The notes below the pieces were generated by a model. It worked only from the letters and a program-made list of their open reading frames with translations. It was not told the origin of the DNA and ran no database searches. A stretch of 64,000 bases of DNA from assembly GCA_043228905.1 (NCBI GenBank), contig JBHGNT010000007.1, positions 19,716,001 through 19,780,000 of the forward strand, given 5' to 3'. A program made the position numbers and the translations under genes. This document shows, piece after piece, positions 41,880-54,900 of this stretch (its first letter is position 1; each line of letters begins with the position of its first letter). The stretch is from Azolla caroliniana (Eukaryota > Polypodiophyta).

Positions 41880-44800
41880 CCATGTACCTTCCTTGTTGGG
41901 CGGGCATGGTGGAAATAACCATTTTGGTGTGGTGTAACACTACTTTGGCCCGCCATCTACATAATCCACCAAGGGCGAACCTGACCATGATTGTTGAAAG
42001 GAAAGTCTCGCAACTTCCACCGTGTCTGAAGATGCTTCCAACTCTTCATATTGACCTCATATATTTATAATTAGGTCATACCATAGAGTAGTGATTGTCT
42101 CCTTTGGTCAACTTTCTTCTCTCACAAGACCTACTTTGCATATAGATTTCCAAATGTTCCATAACGTGGTAGAGGCTATGGTGGGTTAAATGTCACTCAA
42201 CCTATTCGAACACCAAATTTGTGATTCCCTAAGTGGTTGTACAATGCATTTATTTCTTTGCACACAAAACGCCTTCAACCTACCTAAGTGTCCTGATATC
42301 CAAGGTTTCTTCTCCAATCTCCATCATTGTGTGAATCCGAAAGTTATGGAACCTTCCAACCTACTCTTTAGTGATGGGCCCGATTTGGTTTCGGTTCGAT
42401 TATGTTTCTTTGCCTTAAAACCAAACCGAATTGAACCAAACCATTTATGTAAAACAAAAACCAAACCAAACTGTTTATGAATTTTCAAGCCTTTTAAACC
42501 AAATCATTTAAGAAAAGGTAAACCAAACCATTTAAATCAAAACCATTTAGAGAAAAGTTGAAACCAAACCGAACCATTTAATAAGAAGTTTAAACCTAAC
42601 CACTTTTAACCCAAACAAATTAATAAATTAAATAAGCATTTATGTTTAAATAAATAAATAAATAAATAAGCATTAATTAAATTATTAGATTAAATAAACA
42701 TTTAAGCTAAATGAATTAAATCAATAAGAAACATTAATTAAACCATTAAATTACATAAACATTTAAGGGATAAAAAAAGTTAGCCCAAAAACTGTTAAAC
42801 CAAACCACTTAAACTTATAAACTGATAAACCCTAGTTTTAGAACCAAAATGAAACATATATTAATAATTCAAACCAAACCAAACCATTTACTTAACTTGG
42901 AACTGATAAACCTTTAAACCATGGCGTAACGGTTCAGCTTGGTTTGAGCAGAAACCAAGCCTATGACCACTGCTCTTCATTGGTATTCTCATCACTTTCA
43001 ACCAAACTTCCCTTGCATGAGAACATTCCTATAAGCAATGCTCTAGAGATTCTAGTCTTGAAGAACACAACTTGCATTTCCCATCAATTTCCCTTTTCTA
43101 CAGCCAAGCACCTATCGGAAGAGATCTGTAACTACATAACCATAAGAAAGCTTTTATTTTTTTGGCAATCTTAGTGGCCCATAATTGTTTTAGGAAATCA
43201 TCATCCAATTCTTCCCTAATCCACTTGGTAGAAAGGCCCCCTTGCCCCAAGTTCTTGCGTTGTAGAATATTACGACCACGCTTAGATGAATAACGAAAAA
43301 ACTGAATATTACCTTTCAGAGTTTTCCATCCTAGTTCTACCAGATCCCACATCAAGTTCTGTGGGCATGTATCCTCCAAGGTCCAGATTTTAGAAGCTAC
43401 ATCATTTTTGCATCTGTCTAAGTCTACTTCCCATTGTTTTTTGCATCTAGTAAGCACTCTAATTGGCATCCATTCCTGAAATTATAACATTGTAGTGGAG
43501 CTCTCTACATCTGCATTAACTTGTTTAATGTCCTTAATAACCCCTCTGGCATTGAAGTGCCCCCACCAGTTACATCCCTCAAAGCCACGTTTTGCCACAT
43601 GACCTTCCCAATGATATATCTACATAGAATTTTTTATGAGTATAATAATTTTTTATTACCAAGTTCCATTTTTTTATTGATTTCGTGTTGGTGTTACCAC
43701 CACGTAGCCATTGTGGGCCACATTGCTTTTCTAAATCTGCCTAAGGAAGTTCCACACCCATTTCCCAGCATTCCTTCGCTAACATCTCTAATGTTGGGAT
43801 TCCATAAAAGAGGTTGGTGAACCCACTCCATGGGAGAGGATGACTACCTCAAATGTATTTCCTCCCTAAGCGTCTTCCAAGAGCCATGATGGAGAGCATC
43901 AAACGGTGTTCAGATGCTTTGGAAGATTTGAGCTTCATTTCTTGTACAAAAATGCATTTGTTTGTCGACAACCATTTCTCTCCTATTCTAGGAGACCACA
44001 TATCAAATCTACGCCTCATTAACACTTTCCATACTTCCTTGCTAGCGAGGAGACTCCTTAATACTAATTTGCCCAATAATGCTTTGCCCTGAGTTTCTAG
44101 ATCGATGAATCCAAGTCCCCCCTCTTTCTTGCATCATGTTATTTTCTTCCATGCAACTTTGGTTGCCACTTTACCCTCCGATTTGCTTGCCCATAGAAAT
44201 CTAGAAATATCATATTTTATACCAGTTGTAACCCTCTAGTTGTACACTTTTGGGAATATTAATCCTTTCCAAAAATGTAAGTATCTGGTTGCAACTTTTT
44301 CTTGTAACCAGCAAAACGAAGGGTGTGGGTACCACTTTGGTTGCTGGCCTCCAATCCGCCACCCCTTGGACTTGTGCCAATTTATCTTAGCCCCTGAAAT
44401 TTTGCAAAAACTGTGAATCAAATAAATTTCACATCTAAGAGGTTTTCTTGCATCCAATTGACAAACAACATCGTATCATCAACGAAGGCTAATATAATCA
44501 ACTCTTTATCATGCCTTGGAATCTATAGGCCTTTAATTCGGGGCTCAACAGCTCGTAAACTTGTTGAAAAAGACTTCGCATATAAAATGAATAAGTATGG
44601 GGCAAGTAGGCCTCCTTGCCTTACCGAACCAATTATTTCAAAACCGTGTTCCATATTTCCTGCAATTAGTACATAGTTTCTTGCAAATTTATATAGTGCT
44701 CACATCCCTCGGATCGAACGACCAATTGACTATCAAAGGCCTTTCCAAAATCTAACATAAGTTTAGCTATGTCCTGGCAAGTTTGTTTAGCAATTGCACA

Positions 44801-45210
44801 TGCTTCCCAATATGTGATAAGATTGTCTAGTATGCTTCTCTCCTCCACAAAACCTGATTGGCTGTCATGTACTAATTTCGGCAAGTGAGGCTTAAGTCTA
44901 CATGCTAGGACTTTTGCAAAGATTTTGTAGATCGTATTCAAGATAGTTAGGGGCCTCCATTTTTTTATGTTTGTTCTGGCAACGACATCGTCTGATTTTG
45001 GAATCAAATAGATGAGCCCTTTCGTGAAAGACTCTAGCATCCAAGCAGAGTTCTAAATTTCAGTAAATCCCTCCAGTATTGGTTCTTTCACATGCTCCCA
45101 AAATGTCTCGGAAAACATCCTTCCTAACCAGTGAATGCTTGAGCATGCTTCCTTATTTATATCCTTAAATGCATTCGAAATTTCTACGAAAGAGATAATT
45201 GCAACTTGCA
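41880..45210 (-). pseudogene. L1-type LINE relic (RT to zinc-finger/RNase H end)
   Basis: Right to left on the minus strand: a pre-RT segment with ISFVEISNAFKDINKEACSS (near 45200), then RT start GLIYLIPKSDDVVARTNIKK and WRPLTILNTIYKIFAKVLAC (45040-44750) and FGKAFDS (motif A, third D kept). RT thumb-like KISGAKINWHKSKG (near 44400) follows, then LGFIDLETQGKALLGKLVLR (near 44100), a zf-RVT segment (LWATKIAKKIKAFLWLCSY near 43180) and a C-terminal part with TLWNIWKSICK (near 42140). There are many stops and shifts. The catalytic YADD region is poorly preserved. This is the common plant L1 type, unlike LINE-1a/b. It is interrupted by the hAT-like element at 42369-42969. Confidence 0.85.
42369..42969. 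mobile_element. hAT-like miniature element, 601 bp
   Basis: It starts TAGTGATGGGCCCGATTTGG and ends ...AAGCCTATGACCA. Flanks are ctactctt (42361-42368) and ctgctctt (42970-42977), an 8-bp target duplication with one mismatch. The interior is full of aaccaaaccattta-type motifs. No coding. It lies inside the L1 relic. Confidence 0.8.
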
Positions 45211-45349
45211 ACCATAGATTGACCCATGCTTGATATTTGTGGTATTCTCCATCCGTATTATTCGTGGTATTCTCTATCTGTAAGATTCGTAATATTCTAG
45301 AATATAAAATGACCCCAAGAATGTTATAGAACCATTAATTTATTTATTA

Positions 45350-45782
45350 TTTAAAAAAACAAACATTTTTACATCTATTATTAAAATTTAAAATATTATT
45401 AGTGTGAGGTCCCCTTTTTATTGTCAGGTAAAAATATCAAATTCGGGGTAGGTTTGCAGAGAGGAAACTGTGTTTGTGGGAGAGTAAAAAGTGGGGGATT
45501 AATGAACCTTTTATTTATTATCTATTAAAAATAAAACAAATACTTTTAAGTTTTACATCAATTTTAAAAATATTAATAGTATGAGGTCCTATTTTTAATG
45601 CCAGATAAAAATATCAAATTTTGTGGGAGAGTAAAAAGTGGCAAAATCAATGAGCCTTTTATTTATTTATTGTTTTATGAAAAAATAAAACAAATACTTT
45701 GAAGTTTTATATCTATTATAAAAATATTAGTGTGAGGTCCCCTTTTTAATGTCACATAAAAATATCAAATTTTGTGTGAGAG
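45350..45782. repeat. Imperfect tandem blocks of about 160 bp
   Basis: Three blocks each contain 'gtgaggtcc..cttttta', 'aaaaatatcaaatt', 'gagagtaaaaagtgg' and 'ataaaacaaatactttt'. A fourth continues at 47210-47345 after the hAT-like insertion. Unit length varies with small indels. Confidence 0.8.
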
Positions 45783-47201
45783 TAGCAATGGGCCCGGTTC
45801 GGTTTCGGTTCGGTTTATTGGCCTTTAAACCAAACCATTTATTAATAATAAAAACCGAACCAAATTGTCTTTAATTTTATGAAGCCATTTAAACCAAACC
45901 GTTTAAAGCATAGGAGAAACCAAACTGTTTACGAAAAATTTAAAACCAAACCAAACCATTTTTTATTGATATTAATCATTATACTTATTATAAATTTGTG
46001 TGAGAAAATCATCATAAATTTATTCATCATAAATTTTGTCATCATACTTATTATAAAATTTGTCATTATACTTATCATAATTTTGGTCATCATACTAATC
46101 ATAAATTTGATCATCATACTTATCATAATTGATCATCATAAATGAAAAAGAGACTCTACATATAATACACATAGATTGACATATTCGCTTTCGTGGGATT
46201 TTCCATTCGAATGCAAACGAATACGCATACATTCATGTGGTCAAGTATTCGTTTAAAAAAGAAAAGGAAAAAAAGGAGATGAACTCCCTCCTTTTAGTTT
46301 CTTAGGAAGAAAAAGGGGACTTGACAATAAAAAGGGGATAATAAAATAGAGAGTTGAGAGAGACTTGACAGTAATAAATTTTCATTGGAGATCTTGATTC
46401 TTTACTAAATAAATAAATAAAATAAAATAAATTTTCGTTTTATTTTTAATAAATAAAAAAAATAAAAGAAAGCTTCATTAATTCTTCACCTTTTCTTTTC
46501 CCAAAATTTATGGATATTTTTACCTAACATTAAAATTGAGACTTCACATTAATCATGTTTTTTATAGTAAATATAAAAATATTCGTTTTTTTAAAATAAA
46601 AAAATCAATTATTTAAATAAAATAAAGGTTCATAAACTCTCCTCTTTTTTTATTTGACACTAGAAAGGAGAGTTTATGCTAATCATATTTTTATAATTTA
46701 TTAATGAATAATTGTTCTTTTTTTTAGTGAATTAAATTTATTTATTTTTAAATTAATTAATTAATTAATTAATTTTTTGTATATTTATTTTACAAAACGA
46801 ATGGTTTTTAAATATTCTTAGGGTCATTTTGTATTCTCGAATATTGAGAATATCACGCATGGAGAATATGACGAATATCACGCATGTGTCAATCTATGAT
46901 AATACATATAAAATTTAATAAGTTAAAACAAGAGTTTAAAATTAAAAGTTGAAAGTTATAGCTTATAGAAAATATTTATGAGTATTTTTTAACCTATAAA
47001 TCTTTAAACCTTTAAACCGAACCACATAAATAAAACCAATAAGCCGCTAAACCACTAAACCAGTCAATTTAAAACCGAACCGAAACCGATTAGTAATATT
47101 TGAAACCAAACCAAACTGTTTAGTTATCTTTGAACCTATAAATTGTTAAGCCACGGTTTTTCGGTTCGGTTCGATTTGAGCCGAAACCGGGCCCATTGCT
47201 A
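45783..47201. mobile_element. hAT-like non-autonomous element, 1419 bp, perfect 8-bp TSD
   Basis: TIRs are TAGCAATGGGCCCGGTT and AACCGGGCCCATTGCTA-type. The target duplication tgtgagag is present at 45775-45782 and 47202-47209 without mismatch. Subterminal zones are rich in ggttcggtt and aaccgaacc. There is no transposase frame. The middle (about 46165-46905) is a further inserted element. Confidence 0.9.
46165..46905. mobile_element. Third-level nested copy with ATAGATTGACA ends
   Basis: Its right end, read in reverse (atcatagattgacacatgcg ... 'gaatacaaaatgaccctaag'), matches the left end of the enclosing 45205-47463 element. Its left end is acatagattgacatattcg. So a member of the outer family sits inside the hAT-like element that sits inside the outer element. 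Edges are approximate. Confidence 0.6.
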
Positions 47202-47574
47202 TGTGAGAGTAAAAAATGGGGAATTATTGAACCTTTTATTTATTTTATTAAAAATAAAACAAATACTTTTAAGTTTTATATCCTTTATAAAAATATTATT
47301 AGTTTAAGTCTAGTTTTTAATGTGAAGTAAAATATCCCCTTTTTATTGTCAATGTCCTCTTTGTTACATATATGATACATGATATATCTTTGAAGCTAAA
47401 AAGTAAGGACTTTATAAACTCTCTCTTTTTTAAGAATATGAATATGTCAATCTATGGTTGCAGCCTACAACTATTGCCAACTTGGCCATGTCTTTCATAA
47501 TACGCACATCATCACTACAAGAAGATTTAAACATTCTTTAAACTACTCCAGGTTTGCATTTATCCACTTCAAGC

Positions 47575-48085
47575 ATGGTTAGACCCATCACCATTACTAG
47601 TACTCTGTATTGCCTTCTATTTTTGTTGTCTTCCTTTACACTATTGCGAACCTCCAATTCTTTCTTGCACGAGAGGACATGTTGATGCCTTTCTCCAGTT
47701 CATGGATGTCGTGAACACAACATCTCTCAAGGGTTGGGGGTTACGCAATAACAATGGGAGTTGTTGTGATTGGAAAGGAGTGAGTTGTGATTCTGTTTCT
47801 GCACAAGTTGTGGGTATTTCTCTGTCCATCAAACATCTTATTGGGAGGTTATCTCAAAGATGAGCCCACATTCCATCTCTTCATGTTATCGATGTTTCGA
47901 ATAATTACTTACATGGCCCTCTCCCACAATACCTCTCATCCCTTCACACTCTTTGACATCAGTAACAACGAATTTTCAGGTTAGCTCTTTGCAAGTGCTT
48001 AATGTCTCTACCAATGTCTTTCATGGTAGCTTGCCTCCCTCTTCTTTAAGGAATTTGAGCCTCTTGAGGGAATCCAATGTTCGCA
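47575..48085 (+). pseudogene. RLP pseudogene: 5' part only
   Basis: ATG at 47575 (MVRPITITSTLYCLL), a signal-peptide-like start, N-cap with CCDWKGVSCDS after a frame change near 47665, then LRR 1-4 with stops near 47860 and 47957. It breaks off at 48085 within LRR 4-5. The following 48110-48350 is RLP 3'-flank sequence ('cttggattttctttcatat', 'attcatgttatgaggtgtc'), so about 1.6 kb of the gene body has been deleted. Confidence 0.87.
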
Positions 48086-48350
48086 GAGTCGAAATAAAGG
48101 CAAAGTCGAAAGCTCTTTAGAGTTCTACGAAACTACGTTAATGAACTTCTTGGATTTTCTTTCATATATGTACACACATTGTATAAACCTTTCTATAATC
48201 ATGTTTTATGCTTCCTTTCTCATTCCGTATGAAAGAATAATATACAAAATTATTTCGTTTTACCCCTAAGTTCTAATACATTGTGCTCATCAATATTCAT
48301 GTTATGAGGTGTCATTATGCTTGAAAATATCAAGTTGAAGGAAATAAAGT

Positions 48351-48834
48351 AAAACAATGGGAGAAGAGAGCCTTAAAAGCTCCACGATGGGATAATATAA
48401 AATCAAGAATAAGGAGACGCCCTAACGAGGAAGAACAATTTTCAAAGAAAGAACATATATACCTCATGGTTTGAATGCCCTAGTTTCCCAAGAGCTTCAA
48501 TATGTGATGCTACCTTAAGTAGTAGAGATTCAAGGATTTTTCTAATATGCATTTGTTGTCGGGGAGAGAACTAGAGAATCTCATTGGGCATATTTGATTT
48601 TCTCTACAATACTTGAGGAGGATCCGAAGCACATATACAAAACACTTCAAAACTTAAAATAATCAAGGGTCTAAGTTGCAACATACTTTCACATGTACTT
48701 AATGAAAATATTATATTTTTTGTCTCATAGGACATTGATTTTCCAAAGATGATAATATCTAGCTCTTCAAGCACTTTCCAAAGAGACAAATCCAAAATCT
48801 AGACAAAGATAACAATGAATGGAAATATCGTGAT
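48351..48834. repeat. Dispersed repeat shared with 27200-27480
   Basis: Shared stretches include 'tgaatgccctagtttccc', 'aagagcttc/gaatatgtgatgctacct' and 'agtagtagaga'. No coding. Class unknown. Confidence 0.7.
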
Positions 48835-51374
48835 TCTCTCACAATACATTTCACACATGAGCTCTCTAACATATATGCTCGACATGTTCAAGCCCATCTC
48901 TCCTCCCTTGATCCCTCCCTACCTTTAGAGAGCCTTAGTACGAAACTCACACACATCCTTCACTCTGCAGCAGTTAGCAGTTTCCCATACACGAAACACT
49001 CCAATCAAGGTAAAGTAGGATCTATGCCACAAAATAGATGGTATGATGAGGATTGTAGGTGCTTACATAGACAACTTACAATATCGCAACTCAGTGGTAG
49101 TATTACCTCAGTACAAGCTCGTAAAGAAATGCGCAAGATGACACGTCGTAAGAGACGAGCATGGGAGGCATCCCAATATTGGGAACTCTACCATATGCTC
49201 ATGAGTAGTGATTGTGCCACTGCATGGAAGAGATTACGGGAACCAAGACCACAAACACCCATCGAAGATCCCGAAACTTGGCACACTTATACAGAGAGAC
49301 TTTACCAAATCCCAAACCAACCACCCATTCCAATGCCTTCTACACCTCGACCTACTGTGGGGACACTCTTCACGACCTCTAGGGTCACGAAGGTCATAAA
49401 GAAATTACAACATAGGAAGTCCATGGACCACACAGGATTGCAAGCAGAACACATCATATATGTGAGAGAGTGCCTAGCTCCCTTGCTAACTCTAATCTTC
49501 AATCGTGCCCTCGCAGAGGGTTTTCCACCACAATGGACCATGAACACAATGGCCCCCATACATAAAGGGGGGGACCCCATGGACCCAAATACTTATAGGA
49601 CCATTATGATAGGTCATACCCTTGTTAAATTATATGGTGCAGTAATGGAGGCAGAGCTTAGCGAGTATATGGAGACCTTAAATCTTCATGCACCTGAACA
49701 GGCTAGCTTTAGACGAGCCTTCTCCACTATTGATCATATCTTCACACTTAGATGCTTAATTGACCAGACTAAGGCTCGCAAGAAGAAACTATATTGTTGT
49801 TTTGTGGACTTCCGCAAAGCCTTTGACATGGTCCCTAGAGAGCGGTTGTTTGATAGGCTTAAGAGCTTGAGGATACCAGATGACATGGTTTGGGCCATCT
49901 ACGCATTATATGAACAAGTGCCTGGGTGTGTTCGATACCCAGGCGGCATATCCGATAGTTTCACTAGCACTATTGGTGTAAAACAAGGTTGCCCCTTATC
50001 TCCGACTCTTTTTGGGATCTACATTGATGAGATCACAGATTTTATTGCTCGTAAGGGAGGCAATGGAGTAGTCCTTGGGGATACGCAGGTGCGTATCTTG
50101 CTCTATGCAGACGACATAGTTTTCCTCTCTAAATCCGAACACGACCTACAAAGGCACCTTAATGCCTTAGATGACTTTTTCACACAACGTGGATTGGTAG
50201 TGAATCTAGGGAAAACTAAAGTCCTTATCTTCCACACGTTGGCCCAAGTTAGAGCTACGTGTCACCTAACTATCTCCCATAGCCCAATTGAGGTGGTTGG
50301 ATCATATGTCTATCTCGGAGTCACTTTCAGTGCCCACTCAAGTAAATTTTCGATGACACAAGCAGCGAAGGATAGACTTACAAGAGGACATGCATCCCTC
50401 TCACTCCTCGAGAGACAATGCCACCAAGCATACTTCCAAGAGCCACGAACTAAAGGGTGGCTCTTTGACTCATTAGTGACTCCCTCTCTCATGTATGCAT
50501 CAGCGGTTTGGGCTCCAGGACTACCATCTTTCATGTGAACGCAATTAGAGAGACCATTGGTGATGATGTTATCATGCCAACTCTGAAGCAAATCGTCGGT
50601 CCCACATGACATTATTAGGGCTGAGTTCACTCTACCCCCTATGTTAGTAGAAGCACTTTTTCAACTTGTAGTCTTTATCCACAGGATACATAACCAACCA
50701 CTTGATAGAATATCCCACCAAGCCTTTAAGGCTTCTCGAGCACTGTATGAGTCCGGCTATACTAGCTCATGGTCTGGCATGATGGTGAGTTGGCTTCTTG
50801 CCAACAGTCTAGACATTAATAACCTCCCCCCCCTTAAGTACGACCACACGACTGATAACACTTTAATCTCTCATGAGGACCGTAATAAAGTAATACGCCA
50901 AGAAATATGGCAAATTCATACTCGGTATAAATGGATCACCCCACTAGAGCCACTCCCACCTAAAATGTCATACTATAAGGAACACTTTATGCACTTCTCT
51001 AGGTTAGGTTTTATCACGCGCCCAAAATATCTAGATGTATTCTTACCACATGCACTAAGGGTTGCCATTGGTCAACTTAGAATATCATCTCACCAACTTG
51101 AGATTGAGAATGGACGTACTAATGGAGTCCCTAGGGAGGAAAGGATATGTAGGTTATGCCACATAGAGATAGAGGATGAGTACCATTTTACATGTAAATG
51201 CCCCACCTATGCCGAGATAAGGGCAAAATACCACGACATACTTGGTTCCTCTCCCACCCTCCCTAAACTATTAGATACACTAAATATAAAGAAATTAGGT
51301 AGATACGTCTTAGAATTGAAACAACACAGAGAGAATAAGTTACAAACATTGATAATAATGTTGTTAATGTTTAC
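48835..51374 (+). pseudogene. LINE-1b, 5'-truncated, part 1
   Basis: It begins at a point matching about 29757 of LINE-1a, after the endonuclease, so it is a typical 5'-truncated copy. RT motifs are present: FVDFRKAFDMVP, KQGCPLSPTLFG, LLYADDIVFL. TGA stops lie at 50536 (from TGG) and near 50584 (from CGA). The zinc-like C-terminal motif CRLCHIEIEDEYHFTCKCP is intact here. It is split at 51374 by Copia-6. Confidence 0.92.
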
Positions 51375-51746
51375 TGTTGAGAATCAAGCTCAACTTGGTC
51401 TAGTGTGTGAACTCACCTTGAGAGCGAAGAGACACTCCAACGGTCAAGAGTCACCATTATGTCACCACTTTGTATTCTAGCATTTAGTATGAGTCATAGA
51501 ATCATATTCTATGACACATAACTTATGAGCTTTCACATTCCCCATGCTCCATGAGGCTTGTAGTTAATGAAGAGAGAGGGTGACTACATAAAGCACCCTC
51601 CTCCCACCTTGTATAATGTTGAGTCTTTCTCCTTTGTTAATATACTTTTAACCTTGCGTATACTCTGTGTGTCTCTCTCTCTCTATCTCACACACACAGT
51701 TCACACCTATTCCGCTTCACAAGAATCCATCTCTTAATTCTTTACA
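51375..51746 (+). repeat. Copia-6 5' LTR
   Basis: TGTTGAGAATC ... TTTACA, 372 bp. A CT and CA microsatellite near 51670-51700 differs in length from the 3' copy. Confidence 0.95.
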
Positions 51747-51758
51747 TGGTAACAGAGC
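51747..51758 (+). promoter_or_regulatory. Copia-6 primer-binding site
   Basis: TGGTAACAGAGC, one base from the usual initiator-Met tRNA site. Confidence 0.88.
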
Positions 51759-51905
51759 GATTTGGTAGCTCGATCTAGCCTATTCGCCTCATTGTGATCG
51801 TGTGTTGTGCTCTACGCCGACGACCAAGAACCGGCTCATAGCTAACGTAGCTTCGCTACATAGCTCGCATTCGAAGAGAGAAGAAGAAGAAGAAGAATCG
51901 ATGTA

Positions 51906-54900
51906 ATGAATACTCAAATGGGGAGCGCTCTCCCTACCGAGAAGTTGGATCGAAACAACTTCGCATCTTGGGAGTACAAGATGCACCAATACCTTGTCGG
52001 ACAAGGCTATTGGAGCTACATCAAAGGAGCGCATGAAGATCGACCCGCCGAAGCAGCTCCCGGATACGCGACATGGGAGCAAGCCGCAAGCCACATGATG
52101 TATTGTTTGGCGACATGTGTTCACGACCACATGCTTGGTTACATTCGAGAAGCTAAGACGCCGAAGCAAGCGTGGGAAAATCTATGAAAGATTTTCGCCG
52201 CCAACACGACCACGAGGAAGCTTCAACTCCGCCAAGAGTTGAACAACATTCAAAAAGGGACATGTCCATCACGACATACACCTTGAAGATCAAGGAGCTT
52301 TGCGACTCGCTCGGCTCAATAAGCGTAAGTATAGATGATGATGAGATGGTGCAAATATGCCTCGGCGACCTCGCACCACGGTTCGGCCCGATGCGAACCA
52401 CTGTTCTAGCACGGGAGAAATCTCCCTCCTTCTTCGAGCTCCAATCAAAGCTATTGGTCAAAGAAAACCACGTGCGTACAAGGAGCAATGAGTCAGAAGG
52501 CCACATGCTCTACACGCACTCTAATGGAGGAAGAGGACACGGACGAGCGAGAGGCCGATTCGGCCAAGGACAAGGCGGGCAAGGTCCGACCTACGACAAC
52601 AACTCCCAATTTCGGCCGCAAAACGGAGGCCAACGAGGAACCTTCGCAAGAAGGGGGAGCTTCCAATCCGGCCCGAGCTGTCAAAACACAACCGAATGCG
52701 GATATTGTGGAAAGCTCGACCACCACGAAGAAGAGTGTCGAAAGAAGATGCGTGAATCGGCTTCCACAAGCCGACAACTCACGAATTACGCACACAATTC
52801 CGACTACGAAGAGTATAACGGAATGTACGGGAATAACTCCGACTATGAAGATCGTGGCAGAATGTATGCATGGAACTCCGACCGTGGTGGAATGTTCATG
52901 ATGAAACATAGAGCAAACTCTATGTCAGCCTCTACCTCAACTAGTGCCCTCAATCCGGAGGACATATGGTTTGTAGACTCCGGAGCCTCAAACCATATGA
53001 CATCCCATAAAGAATGGTTTCTCGAACTTCGAGAGCCGGAGCGACCCGGTTATGTCGAAACCGGAGATGACACTACGCACCTGATTCGGCACATCGGCAA
53101 TGTTTTGTTCGATGAAAGAGGTAAGAAAACATACATTAAAAATGTCTTGCATGTTCCCACCATCACAAAGAATTTGGTCTCGGTCGGCCAAATGGTTGAG
53201 CAAGGGATGCAAGTACGATTCGACCAAGAAGGGCGCTTCATCGAAAAAGAAGGCCGAATCATCGCACTCGGAAGAAGAGAGGGCCGGATGTTCATTCTCG
53301 ATTCGCACGAGATGAAATCCGCCATGTTCGTGAAAAGCACGAAAGCCGACTCCGACATAGAGCTATGGCATAAGCGAATCGGCCACATCAATCTCAACAA
53401 ATTCAAAGCAATGAGATCGAAAGGAGTCGTTATCGGACTCCCGACATTCAAAGAGAAGGAGATTGAAGGTGTATGCGAAGCGTGCCAATTCGGCAAGCAA
53501 CACCGACACCCATTCCCGAAGGAGCGGAATGTGAGCAAAGGCGTACTCGACGTAATTCATTCCGATGTATGGGGTCTGGCCCAAACGGCAACATTCGGCG
53601 GATGTCGATAATACGTGCTCTTCATCGACGACTTTTCTAGGCACACTTGGATCTATCCGATGCGGCAAAGGAGCGAAGTGTTCGGACACTTCCAAAAGTT
53701 CAAGAATGAAGTCGAGAAAGCCACGGGCCGACATGTACAATGCCTTTGATCAGATGGCGGCAAGGAGTACTTCTCGGATGATTTCACGGCGTATCTCCGA
53801 AAGGAAGGAATTCGGCGAGAATTCACTTGCCGACACACTCCGCAACAAAACGGAGTAGCCAAGCGCAAAAATCGGCACATCCTCGAAGTAGCGCAGGCCA
53901 TGATGAACGAGAAGCATATGCCCAAGTCATATTGGGCCGAAGCGGCAAATACGGCCGTCTACCTAATGAACCGGTGCACAACATCCGGCGTGCACGAGGT
54001 CACTCCGCACGAAAGATTCTTCGGAAAGAAGCTGAACCTATCATATGTTCGGATATTCGACTCCATTGCGTACGTGCACATCCCTGACGAGAAGCATCAA
54101 AAGCTCGACCCGAAGTCGGAGAAATGTATCCTCGTAGGATACTCACTGGAGCAAAAGGGGTACAAGTGCTACAACCCCTCAACTCGAAAATCTCGGGTAA
54201 GTCGAGACGTCGTCTTTGACGAGTCCGCATCCTGGTACGCACCAGAGACAACTTCGCTTCCGACTCCGCTCGACCCAGAATCCACCGAACAAGAGATAGA
54301 GGATGAAGATCATCTTACACGCATGTTCGAAGAAAGTCCGATCACGACCCGACTGAGCGGACCATAAGAGCCTTTGAGCGATCAAAGCACATCACGGCCT
54401 AGCCCGAAGATGGACAAAGGCAAGGAGAAAATGGCATAATATGAAGACGATCGCTTCAACGACGATGAATCGACTCACTCACTCGACGGTGAGTTCGGCG
54501 GTTTCGAGGTACCAATCGGAGCCAAGAAAGCCCTCATCTCTCCAAATGAAAAGCTCCGCCGATCCACTCGTGAAAAGAACCCCGTAAGCCGATTCGGCTA
54601 CAACGATTATATGGCGTACCATTACGCCTTTATGATGAAGGTAGCGACAGTACGGGAGCCGGAAACCTTTTCGGAAGCCGCGAAGGACCCGCGATGGATC
54701 GAAGCAATGAACGAGGAGATGCAGGCACTACGGAAGAACGAGACACGGGATCTCGTTCCCACCTCACCACACAAAAAGGCGATCGGATGTAGATGGATCT
54801 ACAAGGTGAAGTATAACGTCGATGGCTCCGTAAACCGCTACAAAGCTCGACTCGTAGCGAAAGGATAGGCTCAGACGCATGGCGTCGACTACGAAGAGAC

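Larger units (their letters stand above)
45205..47463. mobile_element. Inverted-repeat element with TIR TGCAACCATAGATTGAC, containing nested elements
   Basis: The left end is tgcaaccatagattgac (near 45208) and the right end gtcaatctatggttgca (near 47446-47462), 17 bp matching perfectly in inverse. The left part continues with 'ggtattctccatccgt' and 'aaaatgaccccaagaat'. The inner body has tandem blocks of about 150-170 bp. No transposase is seen. A TSD is not clear, so the superfamily is open. Confidence 0.65.

Noticed and set aside
44666-45040. L1 RT fragment as part of LINE-1a/b
   Set aside because: The motifs (WRPLTILNTIYKI, SGFVEERSILDN) are of the common plant L1 type and differ clearly from LINE-1.
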